From the NCBI GenBank assembly GCA_963575745.1, contig CAUYUJ010014268.1:308297-372296 (forward strand): DNA of 64,000 nt, given 5' to 3'. The DNA comes from Prorocentrum cordatum (lineage: Eukaryota; Sar; Dinophyceae; Prorocentrales; Prorocentraceae). A program made the position numbers and the translations under genes. The notes under the pieces were generated by a model that had not been told where the DNA came from, searched no databases, and saw only the letters and a program-made list of their open reading frames with translations. Below are positions 19,285 through 31,161 of this stretch, in pieces (within the stretch, counting starts at the first letter, position 1; each line of letters opens with the position of its first letter).

Positions 19285-20345
19285 CACGGAGACCTTAGGT
19301 GGAGCTCCCTGTGGGGACACGAAACGATGTGCTGGGTGGTGGATGACGCATGCGGGCGGTCCCACTGGGGCCTTCGGTGGAGCCCTCTATGGGGCCACGA
19401 AGCGCTGCACAAAATAAAACATGATGCGCGCTGGCGGTCCCACTGGGGCCATCGGCGGAGCCTTCTATAGGGCCACGAAACGCTGTATTGGGTGGTGGGT
19501 GACGCATGCGGGCGGTCCCACTGGAACCTTCGGTGGGGCTCCCTATGGGGCCACGAAGCGCTGTGGTGGCTGGTGGATGACGCATGCGGGCGGTCCCACT
19601 GGGGCCTTAGGTGGAGCTCCGTATGGGGCCACGAAGCGCTGTACTGGCTGGTGGATGACGCATGCGGGCGGTCCCGCTGGGGCCTTAGGTGGAACTCGCT
19701 ATGGGGCCACGAAACGCTGTGCTGGGTGAAGGATGACGCACGCGGGCGGTCCCGCTGGGGCCTTCCTTCGGTGGAGCTCCCTATGGGGCCACGAAGCGCT
19801 GTACAAGGTGGGTGGATGACGCACGCGGGCGGTCCCATTGGGGCCTTCGGCGGAACCCCCTTATGGGGCCACGAAGCGCTGTAGTGTGCGGTGGATGACG
19901 CACGCGGGCGGTCCCACTGGGACCTTCGGTGTAATCGTCTATGGGGCCACGAAGCGCTGTGCTGGGTGGTGGGTGACGCATGCTGGCGGTCCCACTGGAG
20001 CCTTCGGTGGAGCCCTCTATGGGGCACGAAATGCTGCGCTGGGTGAAGGATGACGCCTGCCGGCGGTCCCACTGGGGCCTTCGGTGGAGCTCCCTATGGA
20101 GCCACGAAACGCTGTGCTGGGTGGTGGATGACATGCGGGCGGTCCCACTGAGGCCTTTGGTGGAACCCCCTATGGGGCCGCGAAGCGCTGTACTGGGCGG
20201 TGGGTGGCGCATGCGGGCGGTCCGACTGGAGCCTTCGGTGGAACCCCCTATGGGGCCATGAAGTGCTGTACTGGGTGGTGGCTGACGCATGCGGGCGGTC
20301 CCACTGGAACCGTCGGTCGAGCCCCCTTATTGGGCCACGACATGA
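19285..20345. repeat. Tandem satellite, about 78-bp unit, about 14 copies
   Basis: Each unit contains GACGCATGCGGGCGGTCCCA, then a GGCCTTCGGTGGA stretch and CTATGGGGCCACGAAGCGCT. Spacing of the GGGGCCACGAA word is 75-83 bases. The period is not a multiple of three, so the frames rotate between units. This argues against a repetitive protein. Identity between units is high and the array ends abruptly before a GGA stretch at about 20345. Confidence 0.92.
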
Positions 20346-20522
20346 AGGAGGAGCGGGAGGAGAAGGAGGAGGAGGGAGGAGGAGGAGGAAGGAGGAAGGA
20401 AAAAAGGAGGAGGACGGAGAACGCGGGGACCGTCTCTTCAAAACGAAGACCCAATACCATAGGATGGTTTGGAAAATCACTGGGTCGACCAACGAACTGA
20501 AAGCAACATGACTCTGGAGGCT

Positions 20523-20645
20523 AAGATGAAATATGAGGAGGCTGAACTGGATGAGGATGAGGATGGTGATGAAAATCCAGATTAGAACCCTCACGGTGCA
20601 GCTGATGATGGTGACGATGATGGTGATGACGATGCTGGTGATCAC

Positions 20646-20692
<47 letters not shown>

Positions 20693-21180
20693 CGGTGAAC
20701 ATGGTGATACTGATGATTGTGTCGACGATGATGGTGATGCTGTTGCTGGTTATGCTGGCCGTGGTGCTTATGAATGATGTTGGAGGTGATGATGATGACG
20801 ACGGCGATGGTAATAGGACTGATGATGCTGATGGCGATGGCGAGCGTGACTATGGTGATGATGGATGATGGTGAAGATGATGCTAATGATGGTGACGATG
20901 CTGACGGTGATGATGAGGATGAAGGCGACGATGCTGATGATGATATTACGGATGGCGATGGTACGAATGATACTGATACTGGTGATGCTGATGGCGGTGC
21001 TGCTGATGATGGTGATGATGATGACAATAAGTGCGATCATGGTCATGGTGCTGCTGGTGCTAAGGGTGATGGTCGTGAGGATTATGAGGGGAATGAGGAC
21101 GAGCAGGCTGATTATGATTATAATGATGTTGATGATGCGGGTGCTGGTGCTGCTGCTGATGATGATGCTGCTGGTGGTTC
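20523..21180. repeat. GAT triplet array
   Basis: GATGAT repeats on the plus strand (the complement of the ATC arrays) with GGT, GCT and GAC variants. The purest part is 20645-20692. Frames read as poly-Asp or poly-Met. Confidence 0.93.
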
Positions 21181-21411
21181 TTCTTCTCCTTGTGGCAGCT
21201 GGACCTCTGATCGGTTCACGAGTCTACAGCCTGGACAACAAAAAAAGCAATACCCCGTGTTACGCAGACTCACTGCTACGACTGCTGGGCACTAGAAACC
21301 AGAGCACCAAGCAACAAACACATGGTCCGCTGTGTCGCGGGCTCTAGCCCACTCCCGCCGAGGCTGCAAGGTGCGTGCGGAAGCGGCGCTACAGGCCGCG
21401 TGGCGCTCGTC

Positions 21412-22210
21412 CTAATTCCGCAACGTGTTGATCCAATCACTGAGCTCCTCTGCGAGGTGGCCCGCAGGGGCCGTGCCCTTGGTGACCCGTACTCCCGTCG
21501 TCTCAAACGCGCGGGAGAGGAGGCCCTCCTTCGCGCGGTCGGTGACGTGGAAGACCAGCTTCTTGTTGCTCTCCTGGAAGCGAATCTCGATCCTGCAGAG
21601 CTCGATGTAGTCGGGCGGCGCGTCCTGCATCTCCGCGAGTAGGGCCTCCAGTCCATCTCGGTTGACTCGACATATTTCTTCTTGCCCCCATCGCCGCGAA
21701 TACACACGGCGCTGGAGGCCCGTACTTCTGGAGCTTGGACTGCAGCTCCTTGAGCGCCGCCGCGCTGTCTCCCTGCTCGGACTTGTCCTTGAGCTTTTTT
21801 TTATATCGCCCTTAAGCGCGCCCGCGTCCTGACTGACGGCCACGCCCTCGTCCTGCATCGCCTTCGTAACCTTGGGCTCGCTGTCGATGATTGATCGCGG
21901 TGGTGATGATGCCCCACATCACGCGGCCCCTCTGCGTCACCTGCGCCAGCAGGAGCGACATGGTCGTCCTTGAGGGCCACGCTCGTCACGCCCAGCTTGT
22001 GCTCCTTCGGCTGGCGCGTGCGTCCTCCCCTCCTCGCCTTGGCCCTCAGGATGCCCGACTCCTCCTTGGCGTTGTCCACGCGGCGAGCCTCCCCGTCGCC
22101 GACCTTGCGCAGCTTCCTGTCGCCCCCGTTTCCGTCGGGCTTGGAGCCGTTCCCAGAGTCTGAGGACTGAGCCGTCGAGGCGGCCCGAACTGGCCGCCGA
22201 CCCATCATCT
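21412..22210 (-). pseudogene. Unrecognised coding stretch broken by frameshifts
   Basis: On the minus strand three frames join into a protein-like sequence. An Arg/Lys-rich part (22210 to about 21965) is followed by SEPKVTKAMQDEGVAVSQD (about 21870-21815) and, after an A8 run at about 21795, a charged helical stretch LKDKSEQGDSAAALKELQ. Another shift leads to VNRDGLEALLAEMQDAPPDY (from 21662) and a C-terminus ending LAEELSDWINTLRN with a stop at 21412. The last about 80 residues look like a folded domain. I do not recognise the family. It could be an intron-split host gene, a retrotransposon ORF1 or a pseudogene. Confidence 0.35.
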
Positions 22211-22368
22211 CGTCTGGAAGCCGGGGGGGCAGCCCGAAGAGGAGGTGGTGCCCGCGCCGCCGGTGCTGGTCTAAAGCTTCTCTCCGGTGGCGGTCGGGGC
22301 GGCCGCGGCTCGACCGCCGGAATGGGCACTCCCTCCGCAGCATAGGGGAGATGTAAGCATAAATGGCG

Positions 22369-23011
22369 TCAGAGGTCAGCATGGGAGGAGAAACTCACCA
22401 AACATATAGGACATGACGACGAACAGTCTTGCAGATCGTAAGGGTAAGCAGTGTTCGAACGAATAGATCTTCCAGCATGCCAAGAGCGGGTTAGATGAGA
22501 CGCCCTTTCTGTCCGATTCTGAAACACGGTTTCAAAATTGATACAAGCGTGGGTAGGGGTAAGCAGCGAGAACACACTCTGAGCACCATGTCCAGGTTTT
22601 TTTGAATGGCACCTGTGATGATAATACTCGTCTATCCCGAAATGGGGCCCCACAGACCCATCCACAATCACAGAACATCTAAACACAGGCTCTTGTACTT
22701 CCCAGGTCTCTGTCGAGTCCGTTTCTGTTGGTAGTTCGGCAGCCATGCAAAACGGGGTTTCCATTGTGAAGACCCAAAAGCCGAACGAAGACATCGTGCA
22801 CCGAAAGCCAAGAACAGCTCGTTAACCTCAGCGTCGAAAAAAACAACTCCTCGATCGAACCACTCCAGCAGCAGGCAAACGATTCCGCTTCAGGGTGGCC
22901 GCAGATCACGTCTAAGTCTCTCTTGAACTTGCTAGCCCACGGATGCTTGACTCCTTCAGAGTTCACGTACCCCTCAGAGGTAAGAGTAGGAGGGGGTCTG
23001 CGATCGCTCAT
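22369..23011 (-). CDS. Two overlapping unrecognised frames of lower GC
   Basis: Minus-strand frames of 110 residues (23011-22679, MSDRRPPPTLTSEGYVNSEG) and 142 residues (22794-22369, MSSFGFWVFTMETPFCMAAE) overlap. Base composition is nearer 50% GC than the flanks, and the residues are varied rather than repeat-driven, with cysteines in both. A T7 run at about 22837-22843 (minus strand) lies where the first frame could shift. An exon-intron structure or a decayed gene is possible. No domain is recognised. Confidence 0.3.
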
Positions 23012-23509
23012 TGTCTCCCATCTCTACTGCCGAAAAATATACCAAGCAGCTTGACATGATTTTCTGGATTTCTCGCGACCGCCTGCCCAAGCCGAATCCT
23101 CCGAACCGTGGCCTAGAGCGAAAACGGTACGAGCCCCCAGAACCGATAAACCTCTCTCGTCGTCAGAGTCCGAGTCCTATCCCCTCTTGTAGTCGCAGCA
23201 GCCCCCTCCCATCATAGATCTAAGTTTCTGAACGCGGGGATTGTGTTCCGCACTGATGATGATGATGGTGGTGGTGGTGATGATGATGATGCTGATGATA
23301 GAAAGGAGGGGGACGAGGATGAGGAGGAGAAGGATGAGAAGGAGGAGGAGGATGCATGCGTAGCCCCGCCTCCTGGAGACGGCCTATACTAGGGGACAGG
23401 GCACCAGGCCAGTCAACACCCGCTCCCAAGGGTGTCTCTGCTGAACGAGGGGCTTTGTCGGCTCTCTTACGCAGAGCGCCCGGCCAGCCAGACTCGTGGC
23501 GCGCCGGGA
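23012..23509. other. No gene recognised; short GAT patch
   Basis: Unique DNA with a GAT/GTG patch at 23250-23300 that leads into AGGAGG-rich sequence. No domain was seen on either strand. Confidence 0.4.
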
Positions 23510-23860
23510 GGCGGAAGCGGAGGAGGCGGAGGAGGAATGATGAGGTGGCGAAGAAGGAGGTGGAGGAGGAGGACGAAGAAGAGGAAGAGGAGGAAGAGGA
23601 GGAAGAGGAATAGGAGGAAGAGGAGGAGGAGGAGGAGGCGGAGGTCGAGGAGGTGGAGGAGGAGAAGGAGGAGGAGGAGGAGGAGGAGAGGCGAAGGACG
23701 AGGAGGAGGAGGAGGAGGAGAAGCACGAGGAGGAAGAGGAAGGAGGAGGAGGAGGAGGAGAAGAGGAGGAGGGGAGGCGAAGGAGGAGGAGGGGAATGAG
23801 GAGGAGGAAGGAGGAGTGTCTGTCTCTGTCCTTTTTTTTCCCCTCTCTCTCTCTCTCTCC

Positions 23861-23892
<32 letters not shown>

Positions 23893-23894
23893 AT
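23510..23894. repeat. GGA array followed by CT dinucleotide tract
   Basis: Imperfect GGA/GAA repeats (23510-23815), then a T run and about 28 CT units (23838-23894). Purine-only DNA passes directly to pyrimidine-only DNA. Confidence 0.93.
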
Positions 23895-24023
23895 CTATGC
23901 GCACTGCTGCCCGCTCCCCCTCCTTGGATTCCGGCCACGCCGACGCCCACGGCGCGTGCTTGGGCTTGGCCCAGGACGCTCCCGCGGTTGCGACCGAGGG
24001 CGCCAGGCCTGGGGACAGCGCGC

Positions 24024-24255
24024 CCTCCTCCTCCTCCTCCTCCTCCTCCTCCTCCTCCTCGTTCTTCCTTCTCGTCCTCCTCCCCCCTTACTCCTCTCCT
24101 CCTCCTCCTCCTCCTCCTCCTCTTCCCTCCTCCTCCTCCCCCCTCCTCCTCATAATCATCAGCAGCGCATCATCTCATCGTCAGCAACAGCAGCAGCACG
24201 ACCATCATCAGCATCATCATCATCATCATCATCCTCATCTCATCATCATCACATC

Positions 24256-24303
<48 letters not shown>

Positions 24304-24480
24304 TCATCATCATCATCATCATCATCATCCCCCTCCTCCTCCTCCTCCTCCTCCTCCTCCTCCTCCTCCTCCTCGCTCCTCCTCCTCCCTCCTCCTCCCC
24401 GCCCCTTCTCCTCGTTCGCCTCCTTCTCCTCCTTCTCCTCCTCCTCCTCCTCCTCCTCCTCTCCTCCCTCCCCATCCTCA
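24024..24480. repeat. TCC array / ATC array / TCC array
   Basis: TCC (24024-24150), then ATC with CAG interruptions (24160-24330), then TCC again (24331-24480). One triplet type is embedded in another. Confidence 0.93.
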
Positions 24481-24743
24481 TACTCCCTCCTCCTCACACT
24501 TATCCTCTTCATGCTTCTCCTCCTCCTCTTTGTTGTCCCGACGTAGGCGAGCGAGCGCCGTCGCGCTTTACTACAACGATCTGGCATAACAAACTTCAGA
24601 ACATGCGGGAGACATCTAACTCGTACCCTTATCATCGCAATGCGAACTAAGAAAGAAAATATGCACTAAGAAAAACGGAAAGGCGGAGAAGCCCCAAAGA
24701 GCAAGCGCATTACAATTGCCGTTGTGGCACGGAAGTAAGCGGT

Positions 24744-24905
24744 GACGCCTCCTCCTCCCCCGCTCCTCCTCCTCCTCCTCCTCCTCCTCCTCCTCCTCCT
24801 CCTCCTCCTCCTCCTCCTGCTCCTCCCCCTCCTCCTCTTCCTCTTCCTCCTTCTCCTCCTCCTCCTCCTCCCTGTTCCTCCTCCTCCTTTCCCTCCTCCC
24901 CTCCT
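24744..24905. repeat. TCC triplet array
   Basis: Pure TCC from about 24762 to 24818, with CTT and CCC variants after it. Confidence 0.95.
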
Positions 24906-26057
24906 TCTACCCCGCACCGTACCGGTACCGACGCTGTGGAATTACTGGCTATGGTGCCAAGCTCAGGGGGCGCACAGGGCGCCACTAAGAGTTATCTGAA
25001 TTTCGGGCTGCGCGCGGCGGCCCCGCGCTATTGCGGGCGCCGAAGCCGCGGGCCGAAGCAGGCGACGACGCAAGCTGGCAAAACAATGCTGCGCCACGTT
25101 GTGGGCACTGGACAAGCTGGAGCGAAACACCCGGCATAACCCAAGATCGCTATGCCGCGGAGCGCCTACGTCTGAAACCAGCAGAGAGCGCCTCGTCCAG
25201 GAAGCTGCGGCGCCACAGGGCGCGAGGGCAAGGGCCGGCGCGGCGCAGACACTTGATCGCATCCAAGGTTGCAGCCGCAATCGCCTCCAACGCGCGGGCA
25301 GACCCCAGCGCCAGCGCCACCCAAGAACACAGCGGAAGAACGGGGACAGCTTGGAATCGAGCGGAGCGGAGGCGCCCGAACGGCTGCCGAGGCGGGGCCG
25401 CCAGCTGCCAACCTCGGCGCAGGGCACGCCGAGGCGGCCCAGAGGGCGAGCGGCAGCGGAGGCGGGCGCGGACCTCCCCGCGCGATGGCCCGCGTGCAGG
25501 TCTGGGCGCGCACCGCGGGGCTGAACGACTCGCGCGCCGGGTCCACCGGCCCCGCGCACGGAGGCCTGGCGGCGCGCAAACGGGGGCAGGGGGAGGGGGG
25601 AGGGCTTCTTAGAAAGATGCTGCTTCTCAGAGGGCGCCGGGCCTCACGCTTACAGAGGAGGCCCTCGGAGACAGGAAGAAGCAAAAGGACCTCCTCGAAC
25701 CTCGCCCCCCTGCCTGCTGGTCGGAGCCAAAGCTGGGCCACGTGCTGGGCCGCCTCAGACCCCCACGCCGGCTCCACTGGCCATCGCTCGGACGTGCATT
25801 TCCTGTGTTTCTTTCGGCTTCGTGCGTGGATTTTCTCGTGAAAAGATCAAGGATGCTCCTCGATGGTCCTCGCCGAAGGAAAAATGCACACGTCCGAGCG
25901 ATGCCAGGCTCCAAGGGAGGACGAGGAGAGCTGGGCAGACGCCATCCCCCCTCTGCCCCGATCGCGCGGCGCGCGCCTGTGGCCTCGGGCTTCCCGCTCT
26001 CGCGGGCGCCGTGGATGTCCTGCCAGCACGCGGATGCCTGGGCACGGAGCGCAATCC
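24906..26057. other. No gene recognised; one R4 repeat arm
   Basis: GC-rich unique DNA, open in several frames on both strands. Bases 25583-25640 (GGGAGGGCTTCTTAGAAAGA...) match the left arm of the inverted-repeat unit at 46793-46917. No coding domain was recognised. Confidence 0.45.
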
Positions 26058-26181
26058 TCCTCCTCCATCTCCTAATCCTCCTCCTCCTCCTCCTCCGCTT
26101 CTTCTCCCTCCCCCTCCTCCTCCCTCCTCCTCCTCCTCCTCCTCCTCCTCCTCCTCCTCCTCCTCCTCCTCCTCCTCCTCC

Positions 26182-26258
<77 letters not shown>

Positions 26259-26416
26259 ATCGTCATCGTCATCGTCGTCATCATCATCATTACCATCACC
26301 ATCATCATCACCATCACCATCACCATCACCATCACCATCACCATCACCATCACCATCACCATCACCATCGCCATCGCCATCGTCATCGCCATCGCCATCG
26401 CCATCGCCGTCACCAC

Positions 26417-26467
<51 letters not shown>

Positions 26468-26470
26468 GAC

Positions 26471-26518
<48 letters not shown>

Positions 26519-27320
26519 GACCATCATCATCATCATCACCATCACTATCACCAGCATCATCACCATCATCATCATCATCACCAACAACATCATCACCTTC
26601 ATCATCACGACTTTCGTCATCATTATCACCTGCTTCATCACCGTCCTCATCCTCATCCTAATCCTCATCCTCATCATATTCTTGATTACCGTCATCAGCT
26701 GCAGCATTGTCAGCATCATCATCAGCATTACTCTGCTTTATCATCATCGTCATCAACAACAACATATTCAATTTCAGCTTCATCTTCATCATCATCAGCA
26801 ACATCACCATCATCGTCATCATCATGTGCGTCATCGTCGTCATTACAATCAGCATCATCGGCATCGTCATCGTCATCCTCATCATCATCAGCAGTATCAT
26901 CATCGTCATCACCAGCATTATCATCATCACCACCATCATCATCAGCAGCATCATCAGCAGCAACATCATAATCGTCGTCAATTGCATCACTATCAGCATC
27001 AACATCAACCCCGACACGAACATTGCACTACCACCACAAGAATCATCATCACCACCGTCATCATCGCCATCATCACCCTAATCATCATTATCATCAGCGG
27101 CAGCCGCAGTATCATCATCAACATCATCGTCATCAACATCATATTTACCGACATCAACATCAGCATCAACATCAACACCAGCATTCAATATCATCAACGC
27201 CACCATCACCATCACCATCAACATCACAATCGCCATCGCCATCGCCATCACAATCATCATCACCATCATCGTCGTACCCGTCATCATCAGTAGCACCACC
27301 ACCACCATCATGATGACCAG
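26058..27320. repeat. TCC array passing into a 1.1-kb ATC array
   Basis: TCC (26058-26182) changes abruptly to ATC, with blocks of CATCGT, CATCAC and CATCGC hexamers (26226-26410), then pure ATC and finally diverged ATC to 27320. Poly-His, poly-Met and poly-Ser frames are shadows. Confidence 0.95.
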
Positions 27321-27659
27321 CCTACTCTGTTGCACCTCCTCCCATCTCCTCGTCTCATGATTGTCTCCTCGTGTTATATTCCTCTTGTTGCTTCCTCCCC
27401 CAGCTTCTCTGATTGTCCTCCTGCTCCTGCTCCTTCTCCTGCGCCTCTCCCCTCATACACGTCCCTCTTACCTCCTGTCTACATAAGTGTTCCTCCTCCT
27501 CCTCGTCTTCCTGCTCTTTATCCATGTGTTCAGTCCAGTCCTCGTCCTTCTCGTTCTCGTCTTTCTCCTCCTCTCCGAATCCTGAAGCACGAAGTAATAG
27601 AAATGCGCATGCGACGCAAACAAAGGAGTACACGAAGATAGTGCCATTCGGTTCAAGAC
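27321..27659. other. Pyrimidine-rich, no gene recognised
   Basis: CTCCT- and CTTCT-rich plus strand without a clear period. It could be a decayed TCC array. Confidence 0.4.
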
Positions 27660-28410
27660 AACTCAAGGAGGGTCCTAGGAGAACACCAGAAGGAAACCTC
27701 GAGAGCGCCGTGATAGAGGCTCCAGGGGGGGCTCAAGAGAGGGCCCAAGACAGCTCAAAGAGGCCGGGAAAGGAAGAATGAGAGTGCCCTGAGAGTCGTC
27801 GCAAGCTTCTGAATATGGCCCAACCGCGCCTCAAGAAAGCATCCGAAGTGCCCCGCCAGTGCCGCAAAGCTCCCGAACAGGCCCCATATGAAGGCCCTAG
27901 GGGTCCCGAAGAAGCGACCTGAGAAGGCGTCTGACGAAGGCCGAAGAGGTCCCAGGAAGAGGCTCAAAAGTGGCGTCAATATGGCGCCGAGATGTACTCC
28001 AAGAAGAAGGCTTGAAGAAGTACCACGGAAGAGCGTCAAAACAGCCCGGGAGAACCTCCGCGGAGGCCCCAAGAGGGCTCGAACGTAGCACCATTTGGCG
28101 GCGCAACATTGCTTCAAGGGGGGCGCTAGAGCGCTCCAACATGGCCGCAGTATCGCGCCAAAGTCAGCTCGAAGGGAGGGCCAAGGGGATCCCAAAGGGC
28201 GGCCCCACTGGACTTCCAAGAGGGCCACGCACAGAACGCAGACTGGGGCCGAAGAGAAGCCCAAAGATGGCCAAGGATGCTCCAAGAGGGGGGGCTGGAA
28301 GGCTCCCAGGAGGTCCAGGCGAAGGCCCGAGGGCGCACCACGGAGACCCAGAATGGGGCTGCAGCTGGTGTCCCAAGTCCTGGAGGTGCTCGGGGAAGGC
28401 CGCAAGGGGC
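27660..28410. repeat. Degenerate CCAAGAGGGCCC repeat block 2
   Basis: Words such as CAAGAGGGCC, CCAAGATGGC and GAAGAGGCTC recur every 12-30 bases. Same family and same orientation as block 1. Frames across it are shadows. Confidence 0.65.
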
Positions 28411-28424
28411 GGTGCGAGGAGGGG

Positions 28425-28672
28425 AGGGGGAGGGGGAGGGGGAGGGGGAGGAGGAGGAGGAGGAGGAGGAGGAGGAGGAGGAGGAGGAGGAGGAGGAGAG
28501 GAGGAGGAGAGGACGGAGGAGGACAGGATAGGAGAGGAGGAGGAGAGAAGGAGGAGGAGGAGGAGGAGAAGGAGGAGGCGGAGGATGAGGGAGGAGGGAG
28601 GAAAAGGATGAGGAGGGAGGAGGAAGAAAAGAGGAGGAGGAGGAGGATGATGAGGAAGGAGGAGGAAAAGAG
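28425..28672. repeat. GGGGGA/GGA array
   Basis: AGGGGG repeats turn into pure GGA, then GGA with ATG and AAG interruptions. Confidence 0.95.
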
Positions 28673-28765
28673 GCAGCAGGGGGGAAGCCCAAGCGCGGCC
28701 CTCCACAAAAACCGCCAGAGGCCCCTGAAAGAGGTCGGGCTCCGTCGCTCGGGCTGAAGCAGCTT

Positions 28766-29053
28766 CCCAAAACCCCAACCCTCCCAACCCCACCACAAAC
28801 GACAACAAAAACAACACACAGCCAACCAACAAAAAAACACACCACAATAACACAAACCAACCAAACACACACAACAAAGCAACCCACAACACCAAACACA
28901 CACAACAGACAATCAACAGACACACAGCACACAAAACCACCAACCAAAACACCCCAACCCGCAGCTTCCAATCCCAACCCCCGCAACCACTCCCCACCAA
29001 ACGCAACCACCACCACCCCCCCCCAAAATAACCCCACAAAACCCAACCCCCCC
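28766..29053. other. A+C-only tract
   Basis: About 288 bases in which A and C make up the great majority of the plus strand, with only scattered G or T. It is not a simple tandem repeat; CAACA, ACCAACC and CACACA words are mixed. Minus frames read Cys/Val/Trp-rich and are not credible proteins. Poly-A-rich sequence with an AATAAA-like word follows at 29195-29230. Confidence 0.8.
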
Positions 29054-29344
29054 TCGGCGGGCGGGCGGGCCCCTTGCCCAGCCGGGGGTCTCGGCACTGC
29101 CAGTGCACCGTCTTGGGGCCGTCTCGGGGGTCTGCTGTGAGCGTCTAGGGCGCCTCCAGGGCGGTGCTGGGGGCATGTTGGACATCGTGCTTCTCCAAAC
29201 CAAATAAAAACAACCTTTGACAAAAAAAAAGCCACAGTAAAAACAAACCAAAAAGCACAAAACAGGTGGCAAATCCCCCAGCGAAGCCAGTGCCCGGTCC
29301 TCATTCGGGCCTTCTATTCCGGTTCCGCGGCCGTCGTCGTCTTG

Positions 29345-29490
29345 CTGCTCCGCCTCCTCCTCCTCCTCCTCCTCCTCCGCCTCCTCCTCCTCTTCCTCCT
29401 CCTTCCTCCTCATCCTCTTTCTACTCTTCTCCATCTTCCTCCTCCTCCTCCTCCCTCTTTTCCTCCCCCTCCTCCTCCTCCTCCTCCTCT

Positions 29491-29522
<32 letters not shown>

Positions 29523-29590
29523 CTCCTCCTTTTCCTCCTCCTCCTCCTCCTCCTCCTCCTCCTCCTCCTTCCTCCTCCTCCTCCACTGCC
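29345..29590. repeat. TCC triplet array
   Basis: Imperfect TCC/TTC repeats, purest at 29535-29570. Confidence 0.93.
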
Positions 29591-29699
29591 CCTCCACTGT
29601 CCCTCCTCCGCATCCGCCTTTTCGTCGTCCTCTCCCTCCGCCGCCTCCGCCTCGTCGCCCAGAGCGCCCTCGACGAGTCCTGGCCCATGGGAAGCTCAG

Positions 29700-30540
29700 A
29701 GGGGAAATATTAAAGCGTTCTCTCGGTGTCTTGTGGAGCCTCTTGGGGGCTCTTGGCTTTTTGTAAAAAGGCCTCTTGGACGCCTCTTGTATAGAATATA
29801 TGTTTGGGGGAGGGGGCCTTGGGGGGCCTCTGCCTCGGGTCGGAGTGCCACGGAATAAATATCAGGGGCCTCCTGGATGCCTCTTCGGGGGCCTCCTGGG
29901 ATCGTCCTGGCGGACTCCGGGGGCTTGTGGCCCTCTTGGGGCCCTCTTGGGGCTCTTTAGCCGTCCTGCACACTTTGGGGCCGTCTTGGGTCCCTCTTGT
30001 GACGTCTTCGGGCGCTCTACAAACCTTTTTGAGCCGGCTTGAGGCTATCTGGGAAACTCATGCGGATGCGTTGGGCCCGGAGAAGCCCGGGAAAACGAGA
30101 ATGCGAGAACCGTTCAAACTCAAACCCTTCAGGAGCCACCCTGGGCATCCTGGGGCCTCTTCAACGCCTTCCGGGGGCTTCCCGGGGGCCTCATAGGGCC
30201 TCCTGGGGGCTTCTCGGGAGCCTCTTGGGGGCCTCTCGTGGGCCTCGTGGGGGCCTCTTGGCGCCTCTTGGGGACCTCTTGGCGCCTCTTGGGGACCTCT
30301 TGGGGCATCTTGGGGGGAAGTGATGGCGGGCTCGGGGGCCCTCTGGAAGCGGAGAGCGGGAGATGTCAGTTGGAATCCTCGATCTTGGGCCGCTCTTGGG
30401 GCTCTCGGGCTCAGGGGGCCCGTTTGGGCCGTCTTGAGCGTCTCTTGGGATATCTCGTGGTCCTTTTGGGCTGTCTGAGGGCCCTCATAAGGGTCTCGTG
30501 AGCCGTCTCGGGGCGGCGCAGGGGGCCTCTGGGGCCGTCG
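29700..30540. repeat. Degenerate CTTGGGGCC repeat block 3
   Basis: GGCCTCTTGGGGGCC-type words recur about every 12-16 bases, very densely at 30180-30320. This is the reverse orientation of blocks 1 and 2. It ends shortly before the left boundary of the tyrosine-recombinase element. Confidence 0.75.
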
Positions 30541-30601
30541 TGGTCGCTGTGACACCCCAGAAGCGGAAATACTCAAAATGTAAGTTTCCACATCCCCCCC
30601 C

Positions 30602-30730
30602 GAGAAGTCGCGTCGAGGCTGGGCCCGCGCTAACGCAGGGCACAACCGTCGACTGGCGCAGGCCCAGGGCAGGCGGTGGGGTGAGCGCGAGTCGGCGTCG
30701 CGGAGCCGAGCAACCTCGCCGACGCCTCCC
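30602..30730 (-). repeat. Split direct repeat B2
   Basis: 129 bases ending in GACGCCTCCC, identical to 31033-31161 except for one base. It forms the 3' terminus of the element. The outer flank is a C run. Confidence 0.9.
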
Positions 30731-30821
30731 CCAAGCCTGGCGCTGGGTCAGCCCAGCCTCTACACAATTAGCAGCCACTGCGACGCCAGTGCGCTCGCGC
30801 AGCAGGGTCGGGCGGGCGGGG

Positions 30822-31032
30822 AAAAAACGCATCCCGCCAGCGGGACGGCCACGCGTGAGACAAATCCCATTCACCTGCGACGAGAACGCGCTCGCGGGCG
30901 CGCAGGGTGGGGATCCGCCTCAGCCGTGAATAGCCGTCCCGCAGCATTAGAGACAAGCAAGAAGATAGCCAATAGGGGCCACGACGCTCGCGCGACTTCT
31001 CCCCGCGCTCAAATGCTGCCCAGAGCGCCCAT
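30822..31032 (-). repeat. Split direct repeat A2
   Basis: 211 bases, the near-identical partner of 39197-39407. It differs by one A in the A-run and by TTCACC against TTAACC. It joins B1 directly at GCCCAT/GAGAAG. Confidence 0.9.
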
Positions 31033-31161
31033 GAGAAGTCGCGTCGAGGCTGGGCCCGCGCTAACGCAGGGCACAACCGTCGACTGGCGCAGGCCCAGGC
31101 CAGGCGGTGGGGTGAGCGCGAGTCGGCGTCGCGGAGCCGAGCAACCTCGCCGACGCCTCCC
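31033..31161 (-). repeat. Split direct repeat B1
   Basis: 129 bases that start GAGAAGTCGCGTCGAGGCTG on the plus strand, adjoining A2 with no gap. It lies just beyond the recombinase end of the coding region. Confidence 0.9.

Noticed and set aside
19285-20345. CRISPR array or repetitive-protein gene
   Set aside because: Units are contiguous at about 78 bp without unique spacers, and the period is not divisible by three, so neither reading works.
28126-29304. A Trp/Cys/Val-rich minus frame resembling a membrane protein
   Set aside because: The hydrophobic part comes from the A+C-only tract and the rest from GGA and degenerate repeats.
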